This document shows, piece by piece, positions 1 through 6,571 of a DNA stretch of 7,802 bases (its first letter is position 1; each line of letters opens with the position of its first letter). The translations under genes and the position numbers were made by a program. The notes under the pieces are model-generated. The model made no database searches. It saw only the letters and a program-made list of their open reading frames with translations, and was not told where the DNA came from. Origin of the DNA: an uncultured Bacteroidota bacterium. Its GTDB lineage: Bacteria > Bacteroidota > Bacteroidia > Chitinophagales > Chitinophagaceae. Where the stretch lies: assembly GCA_903912435.1 (NCBI GenBank), contig CAIWHI010000280.1:1-7802 (forward strand), given 5' to 3'.

Positions 1-2
1 TC

Positions 3-20
3 AAAAAATATATATTTTTT
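3..20. repeat. Perfect AT-only palindrome at the purA stop codon
   Basis: Positions 3-20 read A6, then TATATA, then T6, which is its own reverse complement. The purA stop codon (TAA on the minus strand, positions 19-21) overlaps its edge. In a minus-strand transcript it could form a weak A-U hairpin or supply the U-run of a terminator. The window ends before any further downstream sequence can be judged. Low-complexity AT sequence can give such a palindrome by chance. Confidence 0.35.
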
Positions 21-1284
21 ATTCTATTATAAGTAGCTGATCACGCCCTGTACCATTCGAAATATACCCGATTTTTGTCTCCAGATAATTCTCTACAAAT
101 TTACAATATTCTTTAAAACTCACTGGTAATTCATCGTAAGTTTTGCATGCTCCCACTGGTTTTTCCCAGCCCGAAAATGCTTTATAAACCGGCACTACTT
201 CCCCGTCACAAAGATCGAAAGGTAGCTCATTTGTTTCTACTCCGTCTACAGTATAGGCTACCGCTGCTTTAATTTCTCCAAAAGTATCCAATACGTCGGT
301 TTTGGTGACAATTAGTTTGGTAACACCACTCAGCATTACTGCATATTTAAGGGCTACAAGGTCAATCCAGCCACAGCGGCGTGGTCGGCCTGTAGTGGCC
401 CCAAACTCGGCTCCTGCGGCCCTTAAAGCCTCTCCGGTTGCCTCATTCAGCTCTGTAGGGAAGGGGCCTCCACCTACACGTGTACAATAGGCCTTTGTAA
501 TACCATAAACTTCACCCACTCTTGCAGGTGCCACACCCAGACCGTTGCATACGCCAGCAGCAATAGTATTGCTCGATGTTACAAATGGGTAGGTGCCAAA
601 ATCAATATCCAGCATACTTCCCTGTGCACCTTCGGCCAATACTTTTTTGCCATTTTTCATATGACCATCCAGCCAGTATTCGGCATTGACTATATTTAGT
701 AGGCGTATTTTTTCTACAGCTTCAAAGAATGGGGCCTCCCACGCCTGCCAGTCAGGTATAGTATCATACTGGCGCAACAATTGGGTATGCTTGGCAACCA
801 GTTTGTCGTATTTTTCTTTGAAATTCTTACTCAGGATATCACCTATTCGCAAGCCATTACGGCCTGTTTTGTCCATATAAGCAGGGCCAATTCCCTTTAG
901 GGTTGAACCTATCTTATCTGCACCCTTAGATGTTTCAGATGCAGCATCTAAAGCCCTATGTGATGGTAAAATAAGATGCGCCTTTTGCGAAACAAAAAGG
1001 TTCTTATAAAGGTCGGGACATAGGGGCCCAATCTTTTCTAATTCCTTTTGTAAGGTCACTGGGTCTATTACCACGCCATTGCCTATCAAATTAAGACAAT
1101 GGGTATGAAACACACCTGAGGGTATGGTATGTAATACCACCTTTTCGCCCTTTACATACAGTGTATGACCTGCATTTGGCCCACCCTGAAACCTTGCTAT
1201 AATATCATATTTAGCAGCCAGGTAATCAACAATTTTTCCTTTGCCCTCATCCCCCCACTGCAAACCCAACAAGACATCAATCAT
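19..1284 (-). CDS. purA: Adenylosuccinate synthase (EC 6.3.4.4)
   Basis: This cytoplasmic enzyme condenses IMP with L-aspartate, using GTP, to make adenylosuccinate, the first committed step from IMP to AMP. The 421-residue length is normal for the family. Visible motifs are the GTP loop GDEGKGK (residues 11-17, with the catalytic Asp12), NAGHT with the catalytic His40, the IMP-binding stretch STLKGIGPAY (127-136), EGAQGSMLDIDFGTYP (218-233), the aspartate loop GATTGRPRR (295-303) and the guanine-recognising TKTD (337-340). I chose the ATG at 1284. The frame stays open upstream to a TTG at 1323, but those 13 extra residues do not belong to the conserved N-terminus, and the TTG lies inside the probable -7 promoter box. 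The gene appears to form its own unit, since a strong hairpin separates it from the SPFH gene upstream. Identity is near certain from the motifs; the start is well supported. Confidence 0.97.
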   Translation of the reverse strand: MIDVLLGLQWGDEGKGKIVDYLAAKYDIIARFQGGPNAGHTLYVKGEKVVLHTIPSGVFHTHCLNLIGNGVVIDPVTLQKELEKIGPLCPDLYKNLFVSQKAHLILPSHRALDAASETSKGADKIGSTLKGIGPAYMDKTGRNGLRIGDILSKNFKEKYDKLVAKHTQLLRQYDTIPDWQAWEAPFFEAVEKIRLLNIVNAEYWLDGHMKNGKKVLAEGAQGSMLDIDFGTYPFVTSSNTIAAGVCNGLGVAPARVGEVYGITKAYCTRVGGGPFPTELNEATGEALRAAGAEFGATTGRPRRCGWIDLVALKYAVMLSGVTKLIVTKTDVLDTFGEIKAAVAYTVDGVETNELPFDLCDGEVVPVYKAFSGWEKPVGACKTYDELPVSFKEYCKFVENYLETKIGYISNGTGRDQLLIIE

Positions 1285-1320
1285 AAAACCAGTTTCAAAA
1301 AAAAGTAAAAATTCAAACGT

Positions 1321-1328
1321 CAAAAATA
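1321..1328 (-). promoter_or_regulatory. Probable -7 promoter box for purA
   Basis: The minus strand reads TATTTTTG, an exact match to the Bacteroidota -7 consensus TAnnTTTG. A start of transcription near 1317 would give a leader of about 33 nt before the ATG at 1284. The -33 element is weak: only a CTG about 22 nt upstream resembles TTTG. The box lies just downstream of the terminator-like hairpin at 1381-1415, which fits an independent purA transcript. Confidence 0.45.
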
Positions 1329-1380
1329 ATAGAAAGTTGTAAGGAAAATGCAGTTCCTCTCAAATCTTTGATATTAAATG

Positions 1381-1415
1381 CAAAAACCTTGCCGCTTTTG
1401 ACGGAAAGGTTTTTG
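1381..1415 (-). terminator. Hairpin terminator after the SPFH gene
   Basis: CAAAAACCTT (1381-1390) pairs perfectly with AAGGTTTTTG (1406-1415). After one mismatch, CCG (1392-1394) pairs with CGG (1402-1404), leaving a 7-nt loop. On the minus strand the 3' arm ends in a T5 run, and the hairpin begins about 25 nt after the SPFH stop codon. The A-rich and T-rich arms would also allow function in the other direction. It insulates purA from the upstream gene. Confidence 0.7.
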
Positions 1416-1439
1416 AAAATGAAAAAATTTAGGCTGTAT

Positions 1440-2378
1440 TTACTTCTTATTGTCTTTTTTCTCCGGGTCAAATCCTTGCAAGGTCGACATTAATTGCTGC
1501 ATCGTTTTTTGATAGCCATTGCTCGACCCATCAAGGAAGATGGTATTGCCCTTGCCATATTCTGCAAAGTGTTTTATGGCATCTGTCCACATACTAAAGA
1601 GGATATAGCTCGCATCCAGATTAGCACTTTCCATTTCCTTTGCCGCTGTAGCCATACCACGTGCCACCTCCTCCCTGAAGAGTGCCACACCCTGACCTCT
1701 AAGTTGTGCTGCCATTCTTTCTGCTTCAGCCGATATTTTTATAGCATTACCCTCGGCCTCAGCCACTTTTGTTTTAGTAATCAATAAAGCCTGTCCTTCA
1801 TTTTCAGCCGCCGCCTTAAGATTGTTTGATGCTACCACCTTAGCCATCGACTTGATAATTTCCTCATCGAAGGTGATATCATTTATTTGCAGGTCGAGCA
1901 GATGATATCCCCAGCCCTCTAGTTGTATATCCAGTTGCTCCTTTACATGCAGTATTATTTCGTTGCGCAGTTGTAATATTTCAGATTGTTTTTTGGTAGC
2001 TACAAACGCCCTTACAGCACCTTCTACAGAGCGGTTAAGAGATAACATCAAATTGCGGTCGTCAATAAATTTAAAGGCCACATTCTGTATGGTTTCGCTA
2101 TCCTGATTAAGAACAGAAAACAACATCATTGCCGAAAAGTACACATTCGCCTGATCCTGGGTAATGGCCTGGAATTTTAGTTCATTAGAGCGGTTCTGGT
2201 AAGAAATTCTTCTGAAAATTTGCTCAATAAAGGGTATCCGCATATTCAACCCGGGACCCATAATTCGTTTAAACTTGCCAAATACCGTTATAACGGCCAC
2301 CGTGCCCTGTTGCACCGTTACAAAACTCATCATCAATGCTAGTACGATGAGCACGAGTAATACTAAACCAGATGTCAT
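1440..2378 (-). CDS. SPFH/Band 7 (stomatin/prohibitin-like) membrane protein
   Basis: This 312-residue protein has a hydrophobic N-terminal anchor at about residues 3-20. It is followed by an SPFH domain (about 21-190) with the family pattern VQQGTVAVITVFGK (22-35), GPGLNMRIPF (41-50) and EGWGYHLLDLQINDITF (154-170). An Ala/Glu/Lys-rich segment (about 188-250) is likely a coiled coil used for oligomerisation. The tail is short and charged (KKDNKK). Proteins of this type assemble large rings or scaffolds at the inner membrane and often influence membrane proteases or lipid microdomains. The exact role cannot be read from sequence. No NfeD-type partner gene is adjacent, although one often accompanies such genes. 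The ATG at 2378 puts the membrane anchor at the extreme N-terminus, as expected. It is flanked by its own promoter match and terminator, so it is probably monocistronic. The family call is firm; the subfamily (stomatin-like or HflK/C-like) is uncertain. Confidence 0.9.
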   Translation of the reverse strand: MTSGLVLLVLIVLALMMSFVTVQQGTVAVITVFGKFKRIMGPGLNMRIPFIEQIFRRISYQNRSNELKFQAITQDQANVYFSAMMLFSVLNQDSETIQNVAFKFIDDRNLMLSLNRSVEGAVRAFVATKKQSEILQLRNEIILHVKEQLDIQLEGWGYHLLDLQINDITFDEEIIKSMAKVVASNNLKAAAENEGQALLITKTKVAEAEGNAIKISAEAERMAAQLRGQGVALFREEVARGMATAAKEMESANLDASYILFSMWTDAIKHFAEYGKGNTIFLDGSSNGYQKTMQQLMSTLQGFDPEKKDNKK

Positions 2379-2436
2379 AACAAATATAATTTTTTATCAA
2401 AATTACACTATTTGTTTGTCTTGTAGTTCATTTACA

Positions 2437-2467
2437 CAAACATAGGTAGTGTGAATAAAGGGGGAAA
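2437..2467 (-). promoter_or_regulatory. Probable promoter of the SPFH gene
   Basis: The minus strand reads TTTC (2464-2467), a 19-nt spacer, then TATGTTTG (2437-2444). The second box matches the Bacteroidota consensus TAnnTTTG exactly and the first differs from TTTG by one base. The predicted start near 2433 gives a leader of about 55 nt. A second box, TATATTTG, lies at 2381-2388, but it would start transcription at the ATG itself and has no good -33 partner. Confidence 0.55.
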
Positions 2468-2508
2468 TGAATAGGGTACCGAGGATTGAAGGTAATGTCA
2501 TAAAATAC

Positions 2509-2543
2509 AACACCACTAAAATAGTCTCCATTTTAGGGGTGTT
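2509..2543 (-). terminator. Hairpin, likely terminator of the gldF-gldG-DUF4340 operon
   Basis: AACACCACTAAAA (2509-2521) pairs with TTTTAGGGGTGTT (2531-2543) with one mismatch, and an extra T-A pair closes a 7-nt loop. It begins 28 nt after the stop codon of the DUF4340 gene. In the minus-strand transcript it is followed by GTATTTTATG, a short T-rich stretch and not a clean U-run. Position and stem length support termination; the weak tail lowers confidence. Confidence 0.55.
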
Positions 2544-2570
2544 ATAATAAATTATCTAAATAAATATTAC

Positions 2571-3644
2571 TTAAATTTTCTTATAAATATTGTGCTTAGG
2601 CTTTAAGTCATCTGTTTGTACCACATCTGCTTGATAAAATTCATATAATTTACGGAAGATTGTTTTGAAAACAAACTGCTGAATCATAACTGTATCCTTG
2701 TAATTATTAATCACAGCATAGAGCCTGTCGGCATCATAATCATCAGGAACATCCGGGTCAGATACATCAAGGTTTTTACTTCTCTTATTTATAGGCACCC
2801 AGTATATATCCATATGCTGGTGCTGGCCATGATTGCCCTCAATGTCTAGAACAGAGTGCTTACGGGTAGTTTTTAAGGTTGTGTCCATATCCGCAAGCCC
2901 ATTCAGGTAGCCCTCACAATTGATATTGGTGAAATACTTGGTATACACCTTTGCCCTGCGTGCATTATAGCGATCGGTGTATTTGGAGTAATTGCTATCA
3001 CCGGTTACAGTAATTTTTGAACCTTCCTGAATCAATTCGAATGAATTCATCGGCTTATCCATATACTGTAGCGATACTTTTTTTACCTCTTCAGCCGGGA
3101 TATTCATTATAGACCGGTCTCTCCAATACCTCATTTGTGTAGGGTAGTGAGGGGTAAGATAACCGTTAAAGCCAGCCATCGTTACCACATAAGGTTTTTT
3201 AGCCCCATCCATAAGCATATTGGTGCCTGAGTTATTTACAGCTACCCCACCTACATAAAAGCACCTCATTTTTTTACCATCCCGCCCATATATTTCTACC
3301 TTAATACCCTCCGTCGACATTATTTTTATGGCATTTTCATAGGCATTCTGTGTTACAGGATATAAGGGCTTTTGTCCTTGTAATGTTGTTAATAGCATTT
3401 TTAGTGTGCCAGGCAGTGCATGGTATTGCTTATTAACCATCCAGAACGAATCTGTATGTTCTACAGTTACACTTTCACCATCCTGTGATGCAAGGTATAT
3501 TTTGCCTATTTGTGCAGTGTCCTTAATAGTGAATCCTGCCTCATCCTCGCCAAATGGTGAGGTATCCTTGTTGCTAAACAAGAAAAAATAAACTGCGAAA
3601 CCCAGCAGGCCCAGAATTACCAGATACAATATTGTTTTGCGCAT
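2571..3644 (-). CDS. DUF4340 membrane-anchored protein of the gld-type ABC operon
   Basis: This 357-residue protein has one N-terminal membrane segment (about residues 5-23) after MRKT, so most of it should lie outside the cytoplasm. Features that fit DUF4340 are a β-strand-rich start with a Trp (W68) in a substrate-like repeat, FYVGG (129-133), PYVVTMAGFNGYL (151-163) and RYWRDRSI (172-179). The second half is more divergent, with an Asp-rich stretch around DPDVPDDYDADR. Its molecular role is unknown. Genes of this family often sit directly after an ABC-2 permease and a GldG-like protein, exactly as here: the gap to gldG is only 23 bp on the same strand. This suggests it is a third component or accessory of that transporter. 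Family assignment rests on motif resemblance and context, without a profile search. Confidence 0.78.
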   Translation of the reverse strand: MRKTILYLVILGLLGFAVYFFLFSNKDTSPFGEDEAGFTIKDTAQIGKIYLASQDGESVTVEHTDSFWMVNKQYHALPGTLKMLLTTLQGQKPLYPVTQNAYENAIKIMSTEGIKVEIYGRDGKKMRCFYVGGVAVNNSGTNMLMDGAKKPYVVTMAGFNGYLTPHYPTQMRYWRDRSIMNIPAEEVKKVSLQYMDKPMNSFELIQEGSKITVTGDSNYSKYTDRYNARRAKVYTKYFTNINCEGYLNGLADMDTTLKTTRKHSVLDIEGNHGQHQHMDIYWVPINKRSKNLDVSDPDVPDDYDADRLYAVINNYKDTVMIQQFVFKTIFRKLYEFYQADVVQTDDLKPKHNIYKKI

Positions 3645-3667
3645 AAAATCTAAGGTATAAGAGGTTA

Positions 3668-5374
3668 TTATTTGTTTTCGTACTTACGCTTCCTGAAAAA
3701 TAAATAGCAGGAGGCGAATACCAGTACCATAGCAATTGGAATCGCAACATTTACTACCTGCCATGTTGTCTTTTCTTTTTTAGCCCTGCTGGCATCCAGC
3801 AATCTCAGTTTCACTTGCTTCGACCTCGATTCCAGTACCCCACTATTGTCTGTCAGGTATTCCAGACAATTGAGCAGGAAATTACGGTTAGCAAAATATT
3901 CACCGGTCCATTTATAATATCCTAGTGGCAATACCCCCTCTTTGGTCGAATAGTCATTATTGAATATATCGCCCACAGAGGTTACAATCATTTTGGTAGC
4001 ACTATCACATTCAGGTTTAAACGACATGCGCAATGAATCCATAAATTTCAATGATTCCGGTGCTAGTTTGTTTTGGTATACCGAATGGAATTTACCCTCC
4101 AGCAATATAGCACATGTCCGGTAAGGTTTATTAAACTGCTCGTCAAGCATAGGGTAATTCATTACACTTAGACTCACCCTTAATGGAGCCATAGATGTTC
4201 GGCTCAACTTTGAAGATGATAACAGAATCGTCTTTTTAATTCCTGAACTCTTGATAGTATCAATTGAATTGGTAAACCCACCGAGGATAAAATCCATATT
4301 CCTGACAATAATATTGTCGGAAGTTGGGTATAATCTCGGGAAATAAATCCAATCCCTACGGCTGGTTTGCTCACCATTATTGGTCCTGCCTAGCTGCATG
4401 CAGAGCTTATCTTCAATAAGGTCATTATTCACCCTGAACCCATATTTGAAGGTTAATTCATCGAGGTTAAGGTCGTTCTTCATGGCAATAAACTGTGCCG
4501 ATGTTTTCAGGCTATCCAGCGATGCGTTAAGGGTATTAATAGCCCACAATACCTTTCCGCCACGCATCACATATTGGTCAATGCGTAACATTTCAGCAAC
4601 TGAGAACCCTTTCAATGGTTGGTTGATGATGATGGCATCATATGCCAGTGAAATAAAGTTGGAATGTGCCAGATCCACTGTATCAAGGTCATAATACCTT
4701 GGCAGACTTGCCAACATATAGTACGATTTAATGCCTAGCTCCTCATTATTCCCGGTTATATAGGCAATTCTTGGTCTTGTGGCATGGCTTAGGTTATTCA
4801 GGGCACTGGCAAATTTGTATTCTAATACAGCCTCTGCATAGCTAATTTTTTCAGCACCACTTTTGCCAGGTGGGTCTTCAACTAGTATCACTGGTATTTC
4901 CCTCCCATTATATTGTACAAGGGCATAAGGGAAAAATGGCTGGTTTGAATATTTGCCTTCTTCCGAATTTTCAAGATTCAAAAATCTAATTCCTTTCTGG
5001 TCAAGATTATGAACTATTAATTTCTTTTCTTCATCGGTTTTGCCCTCTAATGGGTCGGTGAATTTGAATACTATCTTATTTCCTGCAATTTCCTTGAATG
5101 AGCGCAGTCTTTCACGCACCGCTTCCTGTAATCTTTGCAACCCTGCTGGGAATTGGCCCTTGAGGTAAACCTCAATAACAGCAACCTCCTTCATGTTCTT
5201 CAACACAGTAGTTGTAGATTTAGAAAGGGTAAACCTGCTATCGCTGGTAAGGTCCAGCCCTGTATGGAAATACGAAGCCAATATATTGATGCATATCAAT
5301 ATTGCAGCCATCACTATCAATCTGATGGATGCCTGTTTTTGCCTTTGGTTTTTATCTGGTGCTTTTGCTGCCAT
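3668..5374 (-). CDS. gldG: GldG, extracytoplasmic component of the gliding-associated ABC transporter
   Basis: This 568-residue protein has a membrane segment at each end (about 17-35 and 540-560), so the large middle part should face the periplasm. After the first helix comes the family start DLTSDSRFTLS (41-51), which leads into a thioredoxin-like or sugar-binding-like region. A second domain opens at RPRIAYITGNNEE (200-212). Near the C-terminus are FLLNCLEYL (499-507) and RSKQVKLRLLD (517-527), very typical of GldG in Bacteroidota. GldF and GldG form a putative ABC exporter with the ATPase GldA in Flavobacterium johnsoniae; the substrate is not established, and related sets also occur in non-gliding bacteria. 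It lies 108 bp after gldF with no promoter match between, so it is probably co-transcribed. The ATG at 5374 gives a short polar N-terminus before the helix and is reasonable. Confidence 0.92.
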   Translation of the reverse strand: MAAKAPDKNQRQKQASIRLIVMAAILICINILASYFHTGLDLTSDSRFTLSKSTTTVLKNMKEVAVIEVYLKGQFPAGLQRLQEAVRERLRSFKEIAGNKIVFKFTDPLEGKTDEEKKLIVHNLDQKGIRFLNLENSEEGKYSNQPFFPYALVQYNGREIPVILVEDPPGKSGAEKISYAEAVLEYKFASALNNLSHATRPRIAYITGNNEELGIKSYYMLASLPRYYDLDTVDLAHSNFISLAYDAIIINQPLKGFSVAEMLRIDQYVMRGGKVLWAINTLNASLDSLKTSAQFIAMKNDLNLDELTFKYGFRVNNDLIEDKLCMQLGRTNNGEQTSRRDWIYFPRLYPTSDNIIVRNMDFILGGFTNSIDTIKSSGIKKTILLSSSKLSRTSMAPLRVSLSVMNYPMLDEQFNKPYRTCAILLEGKFHSVYQNKLAPESLKFMDSLRMSFKPECDSATKMIVTSVGDIFNNDYSTKEGVLPLGYYKWTGEYFANRNFLLNCLEYLTDNSGVLESRSKQVKLRLLDASRAKKEKTTWQVVNVAIPIAMVLVFASCYLFFRKRKYENK

Positions 5375-5386
5375 ATTTTAATGTGG

Positions 5387-5417
5387 TCCGGCAATTTTAT
5401 ATTTTCATTCCGGCAAT
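5387..5417 (-). repeat. Direct repeat ATTGCCGGA upstream of gldG
   Basis: On the plus strand TCCGGCAAT occurs at 5387-5395 and again at 5409-5417, a 22-bp period with 13 bp between copies. In the gldF-gldG transcript both copies read ATTGCCGGA and lie 13 to 43 nt before the gldG start codon. The distal copy is also an arm of the hairpin at 5407-5434. Confidence 0.6.
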
Positions 5418-5434
5418 CAGCCTCTTGGCGGAAT
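5407..5434 (-). promoter_or_regulatory. Hairpin in the gldF-gldG spacer
   Basis: ATTCCG (5407-5412) pairs with CGGAAT (5429-5434). After one mismatch, CAA (5414-5416) pairs with TTG (5425-5427), leaving an 8-nt loop. It has no T-run, so it is not a convincing terminator. It may protect mRNA ends or affect gldG translation. The 5' arm of the transcript could also pair with the second ATTGCCGGA copy nearer gldG, forming an alternative structure. Confidence 0.45.
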
Positions 5435-5482
5435 AGTGTTAATTATTAATGTTTGTCCTTTTCCCTGGTTTATCTGGTTTGA

Positions 5483-6214
5483 TTAAGTCGTGCGGCTATT
5501 CAGCGAAAAGCGCGTTAGCGACATGAACAAAACGATTACAGATAAGAAGTATACAACATCGCGAGAGTCAACAAGACCCCTGCTAATACTATTATAATGA
5601 AACTCCATACCTATCATGCTCAGGTAATAGTCTATACCTTCTGAGAATTTAGGTAGCTTACTCAACTGCTCAAAACCAGTATATAATAGGTAGCATGCTA
5701 GCAGTGAAATAAGGAAACCCACAACCTGATTAGAGGTAAGCGAGGAACAGAACACACCTACAGCTGCAAAAGTTGCTGCCAAAAAGAACAATCCTATATA
5801 GGAACCCATAATAGCTCCTGAATCAAGGTCTATATCTGGGAGGGATAAATTGTGAATGGTATAAACATAAACCAGGGTTGGTATTAGGGCAAATACAATC
5901 AATGCCAGGGTTGCAAAATACTTGCCAAGGATAATATCAAAATCAGAAAGCGGTTTTGTAGACAACCACTCAATAGTACCCGTCCTGAACTCATCAGCAA
6001 ATGAACGCATAGCAACTGCCGGAACCAGTAGCAACAATAACCATGGTGCGATCTCGAAAAAACGCTCCATGGAGGCATAGCCATAATTGATGATGCTATA
6101 CTCTGGTATAATCCATAAAAACAGTCCGCAGGCTACAAGGAACACCAGGAGTGCTACATAGCCTACTATGGAACTAAAAAACGAATTTATTTCTTTAATA
6201 AAGATACTGCGCAT
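5483..6214 (-). CDS. gldF: GldF, ABC-2 type permease of the gliding-associated transporter
   Basis: This 243-residue inner-membrane permease matches the usual GldF length of about 240. Six hydrophobic segments can be seen, near residues 17-37, 55-70, 98-118, 132-158, 164-181 and 219-236. The stretch FADEFRTGTIEWLSTKPLS (72-90) between helices 2 and 3 is the conserved ABC-2 signature (E...GT.E.L...P), thought to contact the ATPase. The N-terminus MRSIFIKEINSFFSS is the amphipathic lead typical of this family. It is the first gene of the operon followed by gldG and a DUF4340 gene, together forming the membrane part of a putative exporter. No ATP-binding protein gene is adjacent, so a GldA-like ATPase must be encoded elsewhere. 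It is divergent from prfA. A general ABC-2 permease is the only alternative; the gldG neighbour makes GldF the better call. Confidence 0.92.
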   Translation of the reverse strand: MRSIFIKEINSFFSSIVGYVALLVFLVACGLFLWIIPEYSIINYGYASMERFFEIAPWLLLLLVPAVAMRSFADEFRTGTIEWLSTKPLSDFDIILGKYFATLALIVFALIPTLVYVYTIHNLSLPDIDLDSGAIMGSYIGLFFLAATFAAVGVFCSSLTSNQVVGFLISLLACYLLYTGFEQLSKLPKFSEGIDYYLSMIGMEFHYNSISRGLVDSRDVVYFLSVIVLFMSLTRFSLNSRTT

Positions 6215-6237
6215 CAGACCATTATGTTCAGGGATGG

Positions 6238-6245
6238 CAAATATA
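6238..6245 (-). promoter_or_regulatory. Possible -7 box for gldF
   Basis: The minus strand reads TATATTTG, an exact TAnnTTTG match, placing a transcript start near 6234 and a leader of about 20 nt before the gldF ATG. No acceptable -33 element lies 17-23 nt upstream; the nearest TTG is 27 nt away. The same 10-mer, ATTATATTTG, also directly precedes the SPFH gene. Confidence 0.3.
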
Positions 6246-6295
6246 ATAAAACAGAGCCTGTTTGGGTATGCGCAAGGGAATAGTAAAAGTTAAAA

Positions 6296-6328
6296 TTTGT
6301 GGGCTTAAAGTGAATTAACTTATGTTTT
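6296..6328 (+). promoter_or_regulatory. Weak plus-strand promoter candidate in the divergent spacer
   Basis: TTTG (6296-6299) is followed after 21 nt by TATGTTTT (6321-6328), one base off TAnnTTTG. It would start a transcript near 6332 that runs directly into the hairpin at 6345-6369. It could serve as a distal prfA promoter or drive a short leader RNA. Confidence 0.25.
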
Positions 6329-6344
6329 GGGCAACAAATGATGG

Positions 6345-6373
6345 GATAATGCAGGTTAGGCTCATTATCTTTT
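6345..6373 (+). other. Hairpin followed by T-run, terminator-like on the plus strand
   Basis: GATAATG (6345-6351) pairs perfectly with CATTATC (6363-6369) around an 11-nt loop, and TTTT follows directly (6370-6373). The stem is AT-rich and short, so it would be a weak terminator. No plus-strand gene lies upstream inside the window, so if real it would act on a transcript that begins inside this spacer. Confidence 0.3.
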
Positions 6374-6477
6374 AGTTAATTTACAAATTACCCAATCGAG
6401 TCATTTAGGTTAAGTGCAATCAGCCGATTTTTAACCACAGGTTTATTTACATTTAACATACTACTCTATAAGTATTT

Positions 6478-6512
6478 ACGTTTATTACCTGCACTGAAAT
6501 TTGAATAAACGT
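6478..6512 (+). promoter_or_regulatory. Inverted repeat over the prfA promoter, possible operator
   Basis: ACGTTTATT (6478-6486) and AATAAACGT (6504-6512) are perfect reverse complements separated by 17 bp. Their centres are 26 bp apart, about two and a half helical turns. The right half lies immediately after the -33 element of the prfA promoter and the left half just before it. A dimeric regulator site is possible, but no regulator is known from the sequence. Confidence 0.35.
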
Positions 6513-6530
6513 TTTATAGGCTTAACTTCG
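6500..6530 (+). promoter_or_regulatory. Probable prfA promoter
   Basis: TTTG (6500-6503), a 19-nt spacer and TAACTTCG (6523-6530) match the Bacteroidota form TTTG-N19-TAnnTTTG with a single mismatch (C for T). The predicted start near 6534 gives a leader of about 38 nt. The sequence just before the ATG at 6572 is A/T-rich with no Shine-Dalgarno motif, as usual in this phylum. Confidence 0.6.
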
Positions 6531-6571
6531 CACTCCCAAAGATATAGGGGATAAATAACGCTTATAAATAA

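Larger units (their letters stand above)
6215..6571. other. 357-bp divergent intergenic region between gldF and prfA
   Basis: The spacer carries promoter candidates for both flanking genes, a 9-bp inverted repeat over the prfA promoter (6478-6512), a hairpin GATAATG/CATTATC (6345-6369) followed by a T-run on the plus strand, and an AT-rich dyad TAATTT-AC-AAATTA (6377-6390). The longest reading frames starting at ATG that I noticed are about 17 to 20 codons and have no support as genes. No tRNA or known riboswitch pattern was recognised. Confidence 0.7.

Noticed and set aside
4380..4694. Plus-strand open frame of 104 codons inside gldG
   Set aside because: It is antisense to a strong GldG coding region and lacks any protein family resemblance.
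5135..5449. Plus-strand open frame of 104 codons overlapping the gldG start and spacer
   Set aside because: Most of it is antisense to the gldG N-terminal region; the hydrophobic stretches mirror the opposite strand and there is no promoter or conserved motif.
6322..6375. Short plus-strand frame MFWATNDGIMQVRLIIF in the divergent spacer
   Set aside because: It has only 17 codons, its start lies within the candidate -7 box, and there is no independent evidence for translation.
6377..6390. AT-rich dyad TAATTT-AC-AAATTA as an operator
   Set aside because: It is short, made almost only of A and T, and not placed on a promoter; chance is the simpler explanation.
6537..6544. Minus-strand TATCTTTG box as a distal gldF promoter
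   Set aside because: It matches TAnnTTTG but has no -33 partner and would require a leader of over 300 nt that crosses the prfA promoter.
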